The notes: generated from the sequence alone by a model not told the origin. A stretch of 64,000 nt of DNA from Bugulina stolonifera (GCA_935421135.1 OW285189.1:10003072-10067071), one strand, 5' to 3'. Positions 53,801 to 64,000 are shown, counted from the stretch's first letter. Program-made: numbers and translations.

Positions 53801-56189
53801 TTGGGTACAGTGTTAGAACTGATGTCACAATTTACGAAGGCCGTTCCAATGGCACTAGTATTGGAAGCTTGTTTAGCATACATTTTTTATTGTAAATGTA
53901 TTTATTTAGTAATAGTTTCATCCTACACATATATAACAAATTTAGAGTGGTGCACAGACTTGCGTATACTGAACATGCTTTTGTGTTTGAACTGTTGTTT
54001 TGAATGTGTTTGTATTCGAAATATGGGATGAGCAGGATGAAATTGCTAACGTGCCCACCTAACTCAGTGGTTAGTGAATGGTATTCCAGTTTTTAATTAT
54101 CTACTTACAATGTGCAATGTACTAAGTTTATATTTGTCTTATATGAAGATGATCTAACTCTGTAACTTAATAGGACTACTTGCAATCTAGTACATGTTTA
54201 TATTACTACAGGGTCCTACTCATGTAGCCTTAGCGCTAAAGCTATCAGCGCCCAACTCAAGTCTATCCTCAGTGGAATGGAGGCTTACATCTCAGTTACA
54301 GCTTCTTCTATTAATGATGAGGTCACCTCTTCACCATTTATCCTACCTTTCCTACCTCCTGCTGACATTCGCACCAAAGAGCTTTATCTAACTGCAGCTG
54401 AGCCTTCCTCCTATATAGAAGTATCGGCTATCTCATCTACCATCGGTCATATGTCTGTGAAGGTAAGCTTCCACCTACTAAAGTCAGTAATATGTTAAAT
54501 TGCTGGCTTTGGTTGTAGCAATTTATGCATTTTATAATGGAGTTTTTTCAAAAACAATTATCTGGCTCTGTTTGCACAGAAGAAAACTAGTTTTTAAAAA
54601 CATCAATATATCACCAAAGGTGAGTTGTTGCCTGTTTAATTACCAAGATGTGGTATGTTATGGTTATTAAATAGTGTGTTATACTGGTGGGATAACTACA
54701 CTGTATGTATACTGTGGTGGTTTTAGATTGAGGGACGGTTAAGCTCCATGTTACATCACTCGTCAGCGAGTAGATCTGGAGATGTGTACCGTATACCTAT
54801 ACGTCTCTCTACATACAATCCAGAGTCTGTTGATGGAAGTCTCACAGTAATGGATAAACTGACTGATGTCTCACATGAGATACGTGTACATATACTATCT
54901 GGTAACGCTACTAGTGGTGAGTATTATTATAGTATTAAACATGAACTATGCAGTACATCTTATGTATGTAGGGGAACTTGTCTGCGAACATTATATATAC
55001 AAGTACATTATAGTAAGGGATGGAAATCTATTAAGTGTAATGTAAAATGACTGTCATTATACAGTGTACTAACCAAACATGACAAACACTTGTCTTTGAA
55101 GTTGCATGCCCTTCCTATTGGCTTGTAATAATGTTGCTGTCTTTGTTGAAGGATTACCTCCACTATTTTGTGGCGACCTATACCACAAGTTCATGTACTT
55201 ACCTTCCTATATTCCACAATTACATGTACTAACCATCATAATTATATTCTAATGTTGGAGGTGTCATTTTAATAACTCCAGCACACTGTGTAGCCAAAGG
55301 GAAAGTTTTTTCATTAGAAAATATATTTTTTTAGTTTCACAGTCCTCGAGGATTGGACGACTACTGTGGGACAATACTGACCTGCTGATATTTGTAGTGG
55401 CCTGTGTGATAGTCACCACTGTGTGTCTACTGTTAGGTAAGTGTACTGTGTGATAGTTACCACTGTATGTCTACTGTTAGGTAGGTGTACTGTGTGATAT
55501 TCACCACTGTGTGTCTACTGTTAGGTAGGTGTACTGTGTGATAGTTACCACTGTATGTCTACTGTTAGGTAGGTGTACTGTGTGATAGCTACCGCTGTAT
55601 GTTTTCTGCTAGGTAAGTGTATTGGATGAGTGTATGTAATGACTTAAGGTGCCTGTCACACTATTAGTATCAAGTGTTGTACCCATATTACAAATCAATT
55701 TGTGAGCGGTAGTTTAAATTTATCTTGTGTTTTAGGGTCATACACTGTGTTTGGTTCCAAGAAGCCCCAGACTGTAGCCTCAGATACTAAAATATTTCAG
55801 AACTCTCCAATCAGCTCTATCGGTTCCAGCCCACAGATAGGTTTGCCCAGATTCTCTTTTACGTTTTGACAGGTTTTTAAAGTTGTAATAATAGTATATT
55901 TCCGGAGATAGTCCTTTGTAGCTCCATCTTTTGAAGTTTGTACAAAGTTGACAACTTGAGTCAAGAGAGCTCTACATGTGTGTGGATAGCTTTTACATCA
56001 ACTCAATTCCTGAAATCCACTATGTACTATATTTTAGGTGATTGTGGTGGGTCTCCATGTCTTCGTCAAAGGGCTTCTGGTGGTAAGGTGGCACTGTGGA
56101 GCTCAGGCTATGTGCCTCAAGAGGCTAACCAATCGGACATGACATTATTCAAAAAATCTCCTAGTAAATTGATGTCTCCATCTTATTAG
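38802..56189 (+). CDS. NUP210: Nuclear pore membrane glycoprotein 210 (gp210), 35 exons
   Basis: Exons, all GT-AG with matching phases: 38802-38983, 39870-40132, 40258-40360, 40826-40976, 41220-41349, 41560-41688, 41892-41966, 42264-42370, 42692-42832, 43050-43190, 43641-43808, 44139-44247, 44380-44609, 45025-45136, 45286-45460, 45834-46126, 46563-46739, 46943-47151, 47346-47615, 48156-48416, 48994-49164, 49692-49934, 50643-50802, 50950-51047, 51616-51785, 52025-52124, 52428-52557, 52903-53036, 53173-53284, 53615-53758, 54212-54462, 54727-54916, 55335-55436, 55736-55840, 56038-56189. They give 1,895 residues, close to vertebrate gp210. There is an N-terminal signal peptide (LLIFSSIAFSTCISLC), a long lumenal beta-domain array (TTRELYLEDSP, GGPQPQSSIEY), one transmembrane helix (LLIFVVACVIVTTVCLLL, about 1793-1810) and a short cytoplasmic tail. 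It anchors the pore complex in the nuclear membrane. The ATG lies 34 bp after the P-like target duplicate. Confidence 0.95.
39181..39284. repeat. (CTTGT)n microsatellite in NUP210 intron 1
   Basis: About 21 perfect pentamers. Frames through it are artefacts. Confidence 0.97.
43809..43870 (+). repeat. 27-bp tandem repeat of the NUP210 exon 11 end with its splice donor
   Basis: The end of exon 11 (ACCGGTGACTCTATG) and the donor GTAAGTT are repeated twice more, giving donors at 43809, 43836 and 43863. The unit is 27 bp and stays open, so use of a later donor would add 9 or 18 in-frame residues. Confidence 0.9.
46136..46252. repeat. (ACATGT)n microsatellite in NUP210 intron 16
   Basis: Hexamer TACATG/ACATGT array with TATATG variants, starting 10 bp after the exon 16 donor. 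Confidence 0.95.
47155..47214 (+). repeat. Two 30-bp repeats after the exon 18 donor
   Basis: GTGCTGATTGGTTCACTGGA plus 10 bp occurs twice in tandem, starting 4 bp into intron 18. Confidence 0.9.
48417..48800 (+). repeat. 33-bp minisatellite carrying the exon 20 splice donor
   Basis: About eleven units of GGTGAGTCATG..ACTGTTTATATATAGA. The first three keep a GAG/GTGAGT donor (48417, 48450, 48483) in the same open frame, so each later donor would add 11 residues. Later units have decayed donors (GGTGGGTC, GGTGGATC). Confidence 0.92.
49950..50066. repeat. About 26-bp repeats in NUP210 intron 22
   Basis: Five copies of a GTGACTGTGTGTATAGTAGC-type unit, upstream of the tRNA gene. Confidence 0.85.
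50124..50194 (+). tRNA. tRNA-Gly (anticodon CCC)
   Basis: Full cloverleaf: the acceptor stem GCACCGC/GCGGTGC (50124-50130, 50187-50193) pairs perfectly and A is the discriminator. The A box is TGGTGTAATGG, the anticodon stem is CGAGA/TCTCG with loop TTCCCAT giving anticodon CCC, and the B box is GGTTCGATTCC in a CCGGG-type T arm. No intron and no encoded CCA. A T8 run (50195-50202) is the Pol III terminator. The gene lies in NUP210 intron 22 on the same strand. Confidence 0.96.
50195..50202 (+). terminator. Pol III oligo-T terminator of tRNA-Gly
   Basis: Eight T residues begin immediately after the tRNA discriminator base. Confidence 0.85.
51060..51268. repeat. About 32-bp minisatellite in NUP210 intron 24
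   Basis: Roughly seven imperfect copies of TTTCCATATTxATGTGAxATACACTGxG, starting about 13 bp after the exon 24 donor. Confidence 0.88.
55437..55620 (+). repeat. 44-bp minisatellite copied from the end of NUP210 exon 33
   Basis: The exon 33 end (GTGTGATAGTCACCACTGTG..CTACTGTTAG) plus donor is repeated four more times, giving donor-like sites at 55437, 55481, 55525, 55569 and 55613. Because 44 is not a multiple of three, use of the next donor would shift the frame after the transmembrane helix. Confidence 0.92.
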
Positions 56190-57177
56190 CTGACATTAGT
56201 GTATTGTTGGAGGGTCCTTATTTTTCTGCTCAGTATATGTCCCCTCTACCGTTGTTTAGATACTTACCTGTAGTTCTATATTAGTTTGTAGATCAACTAG
56301 ACTCTGCACTCAATTGACATGGCTATCTGGCCAATCTGTGAACAAGCAATTGTAACATAGCTCTCTAACAATGCATTAACCCATAAATATGAACCATGTC
56401 ATAACCAAGTCCTTCTATGTGATGAATTTGGAGTAAATAAATCTAATAGATTTTGTAAATATTATATTCACTTGTACAGATGCTATAATTATTTTGCACA
56501 ACATAATAATAAAAAAATGTTAATCTAATAAATTGAACTTGTAAAATGATTTGCAGCTCGAAGTTATTTTCTCACAAATAGTGTCCTTGAGGGAGAGTGT
56601 AACTGCCTATTATGAAGAATAGATAGGGACAGTTCGGGTTGGCAAGTACCTGCCGGCACCAACTCATTTATTCGTGTGCAATATTCCAATTAGAATTTAG
56701 ATGCAAGTGTGACATTTTCTCATCTCCCCAACTAACATGGAGATATTGACTGTAAGCACCTTAGTGCAATACATGCGTTATGTTATTGAAATGATAAAAT
56801 TCAAACTGGGGATGCCTAGAATTCAGTGTATTGAAATTTTACAAAAAAGTGGGTTTACATGGCTTGCAATCACAACTATTATTTACCAAACATAGAAAAT
56901 GATGGCCAAAACTGTTATTATAGAACGAACAAAAAAGAACAAGTTATTCAAAGGCAGTGGAACAAATACAACGAAACCTCAGAGTGTGACAAATAAATAA
57001 CTTGATGTAGATAAAATATCACTATAGAATCTAATAAAAACTGGTTCCTGGATACAGCTATGGGCAAGAAAAAACCATTTGAGTGGCATAGAATTAAAAA
57101 AATATTATATAAAATGACTTGTTGAAGGAGCACCGGGTTCTTGGGCAAGAAAAGTGAAGAGTATTTAGTATTTCTGG
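56190..57177. other. Intergenic region between convergent NUP210 and HENMT1
   Basis: No gene seen. Several AATAAA-like signals for NUP210 lie near 56,435-56,530 (AAATAAATC, AATAATAAAAA). An ATTTAT-rich stretch near 56,990 could serve the opposite gene. Confidence 0.6.
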
Positions 57178-60100
57178 TTAGTCCTCATCCCAGAACTCTT
57201 CAGAAAGTGGCGTAGTATTATAAACAGTGTTGTCTACTTGTTCTCCGTCTCCAGAACTATAATCAGTTGTAGTAGATGGCGATGAATCCTCCATATTTAA
57301 CACAATATTCACACCATTTTCGGAAATTGTGTAGTCGAGTTTCTTCAATTGTTCACGAAATTCGACAAAGGTGAGACTAGATTTAGTAGTACGACTGCAG
57401 GATAACAAGTGAGCAATAGGAATTTCAGTGCGAGACAAATCCGCAATATCGTTCTCTCGTATGTAAATGTGAGACTCGTGTGTGACTGTGTATAGGATCT
57501 CATTTTCTAAGATCTGTTGCTGGGTCAGGTAATGCCCTGGATAGACTGTGTAAAACACCTAAAATGAATATCAGAAAATTAAAACAACTGTTTAAACAGC
57601 ATTGACAGTGTGGGCCACTAGTCACAAAAACTATTGTGTTAAAAGCTACTTTGAAGACTGCCTGCTGGATTCAATGGCTTTGTTCCAGTAACCTCTTGGA
57701 GTTGGTTTCAACAAGGATGAATACTGTTATGCTGTGGAAATAATACATGTAGCTACTGCAGCGGGCGACTGCCATCTACATGTACTTATAAACAATATAA
57801 AAAAGTTGGCATCAGTAGCTACTGCCTACTAGCGATCAATTTTTATTATGTACATACAACATTTATGAAAACTATTGTAGTCAGGCATCCCATCAACATT
57901 GCAGTTTTATTACTACAAGGAGTTTCCTAAATCACCAAATTCCATACTTGTTCATATGAAGAACTTGGTGGCTTGTTCACAAACGTAATACGATCACAGG
58001 GGGGTGGCAGTTTGGTGCTTTGTAGATCTCTCCTCAAGAATACAGCCATCTGAGAGCAATAGCCAACTTCAGGATAAGAGGGTGGTGGGGCACCAATTCC
58101 ATCAAATTGCACAGTATAGCCATACTTCTCACCTAGTTGATAGCTCCTAAGATTGAACAATGCATTGAAATTATAACGGCATAGCTGCTTGGCAACTGCT
58201 TTGTAAAGTTAGGGGTAACTCCTAATAGTCGCTAACTAAGACAGGCTGCAATATTAAATCTGGGCAGAGAAGTGCCCAGGAACTCTTACCAAACTTGGAA
58301 TTCTGTTCTGGTCCACTCAAACTTATGGTCCCAATGTCTCATCCCAGAGAAGTTGGGAAAGACAACATTAAACTCAGAGTTGGGTGTCGTCACAATGACT
58401 AGTTTGGGTTTGATGTAGGAGAAGACTGTTGCCTCAAAGCTTCTTAGCACGCTTTCCTCCAAGTGTTCTATACTACAACAAATATACAAATCGTATAAAT
58501 TCCACTGCGATAGAGTAGCCCAAGACATTAGATTATGAATTGTGACAAACTGTAAAGAAATAGTATAACTCAGTTTCATGCTATCAAATGAAGACAACCT
58601 CACACAGGATAAGCTAATCCATTACATTGCTCAACTTTCCTAGGCCTCCAAGCCACCACTACACTGAACTAAACTGCACTTGCTGATTAGTCTAGGCTAG
58701 TAACTAGTAGGTCTGCAGCCGTGACTCGGTAAGTATTACTCGATGCCAAATTAATTGACTATTCACTCTCACTAAGAAGAGGAAAATTTCACAAAATTTG
58801 ATAATGACTTTACAGTGTTCAGTTAATGGACAGTTAGACAAAGCTCCACTATTTCGATATCAACAGTGAATGAGGAATCCAACATATATTAATTGCATGA
58901 TTACACATAACAACGCAGTTGTTTTACTAGGTATAAACCACAGATATACATGATTGTAGTATAAAGACTTATCTAAGTATTTATATTATATATATGGTAT
59001 AAACCATTGTGAATAGGAAGATTACAGTTGGGTTGAGAGTAACTCACACTTCAATAGCAGTCACAACATCTGTTCCTAGTGTTTCTGGATCTCTCTCAGC
59101 AATGCTGCCTGCAAAGAGTTTGACCTCAAGGTCACGCTGCCGCTTGTTCAGGTAATCCGTTGTGAGAGGCTGTAAGCTCTGCAACACTAAAGGGAAAAAA
59201 ACGAAACATTATTGAAATGTACAACTCAAGTCTGTACCAACTTCCACTCGTATAATAAGTAAATTCAACCACTACTAAATAACTCTACTAATCTATTTTT
59301 GAGATGCAACATAATTTAACATGCATGCACACACACACATGCGACAAATAATTAAATTTAAATAAGTTACAGTGGACAAATAACAGTAAAAAAGGACACT
59401 TACCAAAGCCAGAGGTGACTAAACGTCGATCTAAATCAAGTCCAAAAATCTTTTCCAGGAATGGAATCTGAATAGCCCTTTTCACAAACTTGCACTCTGC
59501 ACAACCAACATCTAGCAACTGAAACAAATAGCCGTAACTTATATCCCCTCAAGTATCAAATTCTGTAGGGAGACCAAACACATAAGCTATGTAAATATAC
59601 TCTAACAGGTGCTCCCACAAAAAATAAATGTGATATATTTATTAACTCTATTTTCTGGATGGATAACGATATATTGTATCGTGCTCACCTTGTAAAACTC
59701 AAATCCCTTCTCATGATACCGCTGGATAACATCAATAACAACATCATATCGTTGAATATATAGAGGAGGAGAAAATTTCACTTCACACTGCGCCTCCACA
59801 TCATCAGCCATGTCACCCTTTTCGAGATCCTCTACCATCTCTTTGCGCCAATTTTGATCAATGCGGACTTTTATGGATGGTGGTAGTCCACAAGTCTCGC
59901 CCAGCGTACCATTACTTCTCATTGCATTGCTACAGATGCAGACAAATATCACCAAGTGAAAATGAATACTCATCATACTTAATGATACAAAGACTTGACG
60001 GTCCTTACATACATGTATTTGCAAGAGTATTTCACTATTTAATCCTAGGAAAAGTCTAATAGGAAATCCTATACATCAGAGAGCTACAGGTTTGCTATTA

Positions 60101-60202
60101 GGTAATAAGTATAATGCTACTTACTATAAAACTCTCATCATGGACATGGTGAAGAGAGAGAAAAATATCATCCCAACAAAACCCCAGTGACCTGCTGTGA
60201 GT
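57178..60202 (-). CDS. HENMT1: HEN1-type small-RNA 2'-O-methyltransferase
   Basis: Exons on the minus strand: 60202-60125 (start uncertain), 59929-59689, 59518-59404, 59186-59048, 58472-58290, 58146-57948, 57558-57178; GT-AG junctions and phases fit. The FSPPLYIQRYDVV block leads into the SAM-binding motif LLDVGCAECKF. The metal-site signature is IEVIEHLEE with the later His of DHKFEWTRTEF, equivalent to the E-x-x-E-H plus His set of plant HEN1. PNSEFNVVFPNFSG and GYCSQMAVF are further family blocks. The enzyme methylates 3' ends of piRNAs (animals) and thereby protects them. The first visible exon encodes a hydrophobic stretch (GFVGMIFFSLFTMSMMRV); its frame has an internal ATG, but an upstream exon may exist. 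The C-terminal tail is acidic (EEFWDED) and shorter than in vertebrates. Confidence 0.92.
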
Positions 60203-62303
60203 CTGCAAAATATTAACATCTTCAAAAAACAATAGTAGCAAATGCCATACCATTTGTTAGATTTAGGACACCTATACCAGCAATGAAATCCATTAAAACT
60301 GGAATCATTTTTCTAATTTATTCAACGAAACAAAGGAAAATAAGAGATTAACACTATTACTATGGCTATGTGATTTGAAGGTGTAGCCTAAGGCTTAGCT
60401 TTAATGACAGTCCGTGATTGTGGTTTACCATCTAGAGTATGGCCTAAAATTTAAATCGTAACTGAATGTTCTATTCAGCCTATTCTAAATTATTGATCAC
60501 AAGTTAATAACATTGGCCAGAAGCCATAACAATGAGAGTCTGTACTAGCTCCTCAAGAGTGACTAGCTAACAATGTCAATGGTGAATGAGACAGTGCAGC
60601 ACTAAACAGCAACTGAAATAGCCTTCATTCTTTGTCAAAATTGAAGCAGAAGAAGTTAGTCTGATCAGTTTATTTACTTTTGGGTATTCGCCAACCACAA
60701 ACATGAATCTAAGTCTATAAAATCTATATGTAGCTATGGTGCTTAGCTGTAGTGACTATGAGTACAGGAAAAACAGCAAGAGTGTGAGTAGAGTGAGAGT
60801 GAACACCAACATTAAATTAGTGTTCATGCTCACTCGTTATCCAGTACTCTTGCCCTAAACATATGCAGAGCAGGGTCCAAGTCATCAGACTTCAAGTCAA
60901 CAAGCCAAGTCATACCTAAGATTTTGGTGGCAAGTCAAGTCAAGGTCAAGTCAGTGCTGCCTCAAGTCAAGCCAGTGTGCAATGCAAGTCAAGTGGGAGA
61001 CAACTTTTTTTTTTTTTTTTTTTGTTGTTGTATGACATGATAAATAATAAAAAAATATATAAATACTATTCTAAAGCACATATAAAAAATATAAAAAAAA
61101 AAAATATTCAACATTATAAATTATATATAAAAGGGAATAAAAGTTATCGAAAAAGAGAGAAAGAGAAAAAAAAACATCCATATTGTGTTCCCACATCTCT
61201 TCCGTTTTTCCTGACGGTCTCAGTGGGAAAATAAAAAAAAAAAAAAAAAAAAACTTCAAAACATTTTACATTTTCCAAACATTACATTTTTCTTTTGGTA
61301 GGCATTGCAATCTATGTAAAACCATGCTAATGTGTAGCTGGGTATGTATGTTTTGCAATTATGGTAAAGAACTGGTCCATGCATGTGGTAATATTGGCAC
61401 TGTGGTCAAGGCTGAGTATGTATAGGCTATTAGTAACAGTGCACAGCATTACATCGCATATATAGGCCTACAGCATAAGGTACAGAATGTCCACTAATTC
61501 AATAATTCAATATGAATACAATAGGCCTATTATTGTAATTATTTTTGTTTTGTTTAATTGATTATATAATAATAATATTTTGATTTTATTATTAATTTAA
61601 TTATACTTATAATAAGAAATAAGCGTTAGCAATTAGCATAGCAATAGCGAATACTTAGTATTATTTAAGAATAAGTTTGTTATATTATAAGTATCCCTAT
61701 TAATATCAAATATAAATTATTAAATATTGTATTAATATTAAATTAATATAAATATTATTATTAATTATATTATATATTATTAATTATATAATATAATATT
61801 ATTAATTATTATAATATAATTAAAACATTTATTTATTTATATAAAAGTAATAAATTCAGTACAATGGCAGTGCCCTGTCCTCATTACCTACTTATATGAC
61901 CCTATTTACAGCAGCCCGTAAATAATAAAATTGCATGTATTGCAATTGTCTAGTGATATATTTCTTTTTCTACAAAAATAAATAAATTCAATCCTATTCC
62001 TGCACCTGTTCAGCAGATTTGATTCAAATTTTGAGCAGATTGTCTGGCTATCTTGCTTTTTTAGATCAAAGAGCGGTCGTAACCTCAGCTCCACCACATA
62101 CTAACCATAGAGTTATCTCTTATGATATTAACAGCCATAGAGGTAACAGCAACCAAAGAGATGTAATACTTGGTTTCACAGGCTAATAAGAGAAATCAAC
62201 ACCGGAAGTTTCACTATTATTTTGAGAAGCAATGGCAAATATTAATATAGGGTATTCATTCTTTGGGTATGTAAATGACTAAATGTATTATAGTATTAAT
62301 TAA
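60203..62303. other. Repeat-rich spacer
   Basis: At 60,880-60,995 AAGTCAAGT words are clustered (and TCAAGGTCAAG), resembling the subterminal repeats of a MITE, followed by a T tract (61,002-61,023). An A tract lies at 61,228-61,251. From 61,540 to 61,860 the DNA is nearly pure AT. At 62,231 a short frame (MANINIGYSFFGYVND) precedes the LINE ORF1; its relation is unknown. No host gene was supported. Confidence 0.5.
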
Positions 62304-62903
62304 TATAGACAGCTAAGAAATTTTACACAACGCAGGGCTGAAATTAAACTTTGCAATAAAAAAGTTTTTGAACAGCTAACTCTTATTGAGCATAGGTTCA
62401 ATAATCTAGAAGCAGAGTTGAGTGAGCTTAAAACTATGGTTCTCAACATCTCTAATAAAGCAGAAAAAATATTTGATGCAAATATCGACACAGCTACCCC
62501 TTCTCCTCAAACATTAGTAAATGAGGTTGCAACAGAGTTAAGAGAGAGAGAGAAGCGAGCTTTAAATATCGTTTTCTCTGGGGATGTAACCAGAAGTAAA
62601 GTGGATGAGTTTTTAGATGCCACTGGAGGCGAGGCACCATCTAACATAAACGAAATAGAAACTAAAAATAAAAAAAAGTTATTTGTAGTGACACTGAGAA
62701 CAGAAAAACAGAAATGGAATGTAATAGGCAAGGCGAAAAGGGTTAGCCAGTCAAAACCTGGTCTGAGTAACATCTATGCCAACCCTGACTTGACCAGAAC
62801 AGAACGTCAAAAGCAATATGAACTTAGACAGGAGGTGAGAAGAAGGCGGGGCCTAGGTGAAAATGTTAAAATCAGCAAAGGAGTAATTGTTGAAAATGAA
62901 TAG
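62304..62903 (+). CDS. LINE ORF1 protein (5' end uncertain)
   Basis: The open frame begins after TAA at 62301-62303; the first ATG in frame is at 62436, yet coding-like coiled-coil sequence (KKVFEQLTLIEHRFNNLEAE) lies upstream of it, so the ORF may be 5'-truncated or use an upstream start. The second half has KRALNIVFSG and ANPDLTRTERQKQYELRQEV, the pattern of the RNA-binding and C-terminal domains of LINE ORF1 proteins, followed by a basic run (RRRRG). These proteins coat LINE RNA. The stop at 62901-62903 is followed after 15 nt by ORF2. Confidence 0.75.
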   Translation, partial: YRQLRNFTQRRAEIKLCNKKVFEQLTLIEHRFNNLEAELSELKTMVLNISNKAEKIFDANIDTATPSPQTLVNEVATELREREKRALNIVFSGDVTRSKVDEFLDATGGEAPSNINEIETKNKKKLFVVTLRTEKQKWNVIGKAKRVSQSKPGLSNIYANPDLTRTERQKQYELRQEVRRRRGLGENVKISKGVIVENE

Positions 62904-62918
62904 GAAATAGAAAGGTAT

Positions 62919-64000
62919 ATGCATTCAGAGGAAACTGACAATGACCAGTCTAAAGTACAATTTGACAAAAATGAAAATAACATTCATATCTTGTACACAA
63001 ACATAAGATCCCTACGAAACAAAGTTGATGATGTCCAATGGGAATTAATGCTCAATAAAAATCATAAAATTTTTTGTCTCACAGAAACTATGATTGACCA
63101 AAATATTAATAATGGTGAATTGCTAATACAAGATTTTTCACTATTCAGAAGAGATAGAAACTGCTTTGGCGGTGGTGTAGCAATATACACACACAACAGT
63201 CTGGAAGCACAGCGGATCCCATTAGAAAACGAATTCGAGGCAATCCTACTTGAAATATCATCAGATTGTCATCATTTTTATCTACTGAATGTTTATAGAC
63301 CACCTAATAATGACAATGCTTTGTCTCTCCCCTCATTATTGAATGAGGTTACCCAAAAGGTTTCTGAAGCTAACACCTTGATCATCTGCGGAGACTTCAA
63401 CATGCCTTTCATCGATTGGTCTAATTACACTCATAAGGGGAAAAAGAAACTTTACGACCCATTCTTAGAAAGTGTTCTGAACCTAGGTTTGCAACAACAC
63501 GTTTTTGAGCCCACCCATTTAAAAGGAAATGTGTTGGACTTGGTTTTCAGCACAAAGGCTATTATAAACAACATTACAATTTTTCCACCTGAAATCAGTG
63601 ATCACTCATTAATTAACTTTTCTCTTTCACAGTCTACATACAATTCAGAAGACAATAATATACCTCCTAAAGTCGTATATCAATATGCCAAGACTGATTT
63701 AGCCCATGCAGGTCTTCTTTTTGAGATGTATAACAGATGCATAAGTAATGCAATTTTAGCAGGTGAAGACATTAATTCAGTTTACGACATTTTTACTTCA
63801 GGTATTTTTTATCTGCGGGATACATGTGTTCCAAAGAAAACTTATACAAAAAGCTCCGGTCCTGCCTGGCTTCACAAGAATTTGCAGAAACAGCTAGAAA
63901 AACAGAGGCGTCTATATATTAATTATAAAAAAACACCCAGTGAATATAACAAAAAAAAGTATGCTCTTATTAGAAAAAAAAACAAGTTACAAATAAAATA
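62919..64000 (+). CDS. LINE ORF2, endonuclease domain (partial at window end)
   Basis: From ATG 62919 the frame is open to the window edge (360 codons). It contains all main motifs of apurinic/apyrimidinic-type endonucleases: YTNIRSLRNK (Asn), LTETMI (Glu), GGGVAIY, YRPPN, CGDFNMP (Asp, Asn), GNVLDLVF and ISDHSLI (Asp, His). This domain nicks target DNA for reverse transcription. The reverse transcriptase should follow beyond 64,000. There are no frameshifts or stops in the visible part, and a short 15-nt gap separates it from ORF1. Confidence 0.92.
   Translation, partial: MHSEETDNDQSKVQFDKNENNIHILYTNIRSLRNKVDDVQWELMLNKNHKIFCLTETMIDQNINNGELLIQDFSLFRRDRNCFGGGVAIYTHNSLEAQRIPLENEFEAILLEISSDCHHFYLLNVYRPPNNDNALSLPSLLNEVTQKVSEANTLIICGDFNMPFIDWSNYTHKGKKKLYDPFLESVLNLGLQQHVFEPTHLKGNVLDLVFSTKAIINNITIFPPEISDHSLINFSLSQSTYNSEDNNIPPKVVYQYAKTDLAHAGLLFEMYNRCISNAILAGEDINSVYDIFTSGIFYLRDTCVPKKTYTKSSGPAWLHKNLQKQLEKQRRLYINYKKTPSEYNKKKYALIRKKNKLQIK

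Larger units (their letters stand above)
62304..64000 (+). mobile_element. LINE (non-LTR retrotransposon), continues beyond the window
   Basis: ORF1 and the first third of ORF2 are present and open. The endonuclease sequence differs from that of the LINE at 0.5-6.6 kb (LDLVF..SDH here versus IDHI..ADH there), so this is a different family or a distant member. The 5' boundary is not clear, and the right part is cut by the window end. Confidence 0.85.

Noticed and set aside
53801..54031. Extra NUP210 exon between exons 30 and 31
   Set aside because: Frames here do not fit the phase of exon 30, while exon 30 joins exon 31 (54212) directly with correct phase and the expected family pattern.
61228..61259. 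Poly-Phe/poly-Lys frames near 61 kb
   Set aside because: Homopolymer A/T tracts in AT-rich spacer.

Overview
This is a eukaryotic, AT-rich window from an animal genome. It carries two intron-rich host genes, NUP210 (gp210 nucleoporin, 35 exons predicted here) and a HENMT1/HEN1-type small-RNA methyltransferase. They sit in a landscape of nested transposons: a LINE with a Gypsy inside it, two P-element-like transposons, hAT and Tc1/mariner-type MITEs, and two Polinton/Maverick-type elements. The compact introns and this mobile-element mix fit a marine or early-branching invertebrate, possibly a sponge, but the species cannot be proven from the sequence.

Layout. 1-6.6 kb: a 5'-truncated LINE interrupted by a Gypsy LTR element that has lost its integrase. 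8.9-18.7 kb: Polinton-type element E1 (9,745 bp, 6-bp TSD CATATA). It has genes for a DDE integrase with chromodomain, packaging ATPase, penton-like and major capsid proteins, an adenain-like protease and several small proteins, but no DNA polymerase. 20.1-25.7 kb: P-like transposon copy A with three younger insertions in it. 25.8-38.8 kb: P-like copy B, split by a second Polinton-type element E2 (26,864-36,579; 9,716 bp; 6-bp TSD TATACA). E2 encodes an intron-containing protein-primed DNA polymerase B and a candidate DNA-binding protein with a SUMO-interaction motif, but no integrase, ATPase, capsid or protease. 38.8-56.2 kb: complete NUP210 with an intronic tRNA-Gly(CCC). 57.2-60.2 kb: HENMT1 on the opposite strand, convergent with NUP210. 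62.3-64 kb: ORF1 and the endonuclease part of ORF2 of another LINE, running off the window.

The main discovery candidate is the E1/E2 pair. Their gene contents do not overlap and together make a normal Polinton gene set. They are almost equal in length, share the same 18-bp terminus (AGTAGTATAGTCAGTGCA), and share a CATCGGG-type minisatellite with about 100 bp of homologous promoter beside it. E2 has no integrase gene, yet it inserted precisely with a 6-bp duplication, and P-like copy A preserves the empty site. E2 was therefore presumably mobilised in trans. This suggests a two-segment (bipartite) Polinton: a morphogenesis/integration segment and a replication segment. The dull alternative is two independent deletion derivatives of a full-length parent. 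E1 shows decay in this copy (two in-frame TGA codons in its first gene, a +1 frameshift in the capsid gene), while the E2 genes look intact once introns are removed.

A second unusual pattern is in NUP210. The 3' ends of three exons, including the splice donors, are tandemly repeated into the following introns (27, 33 and 44-bp units).
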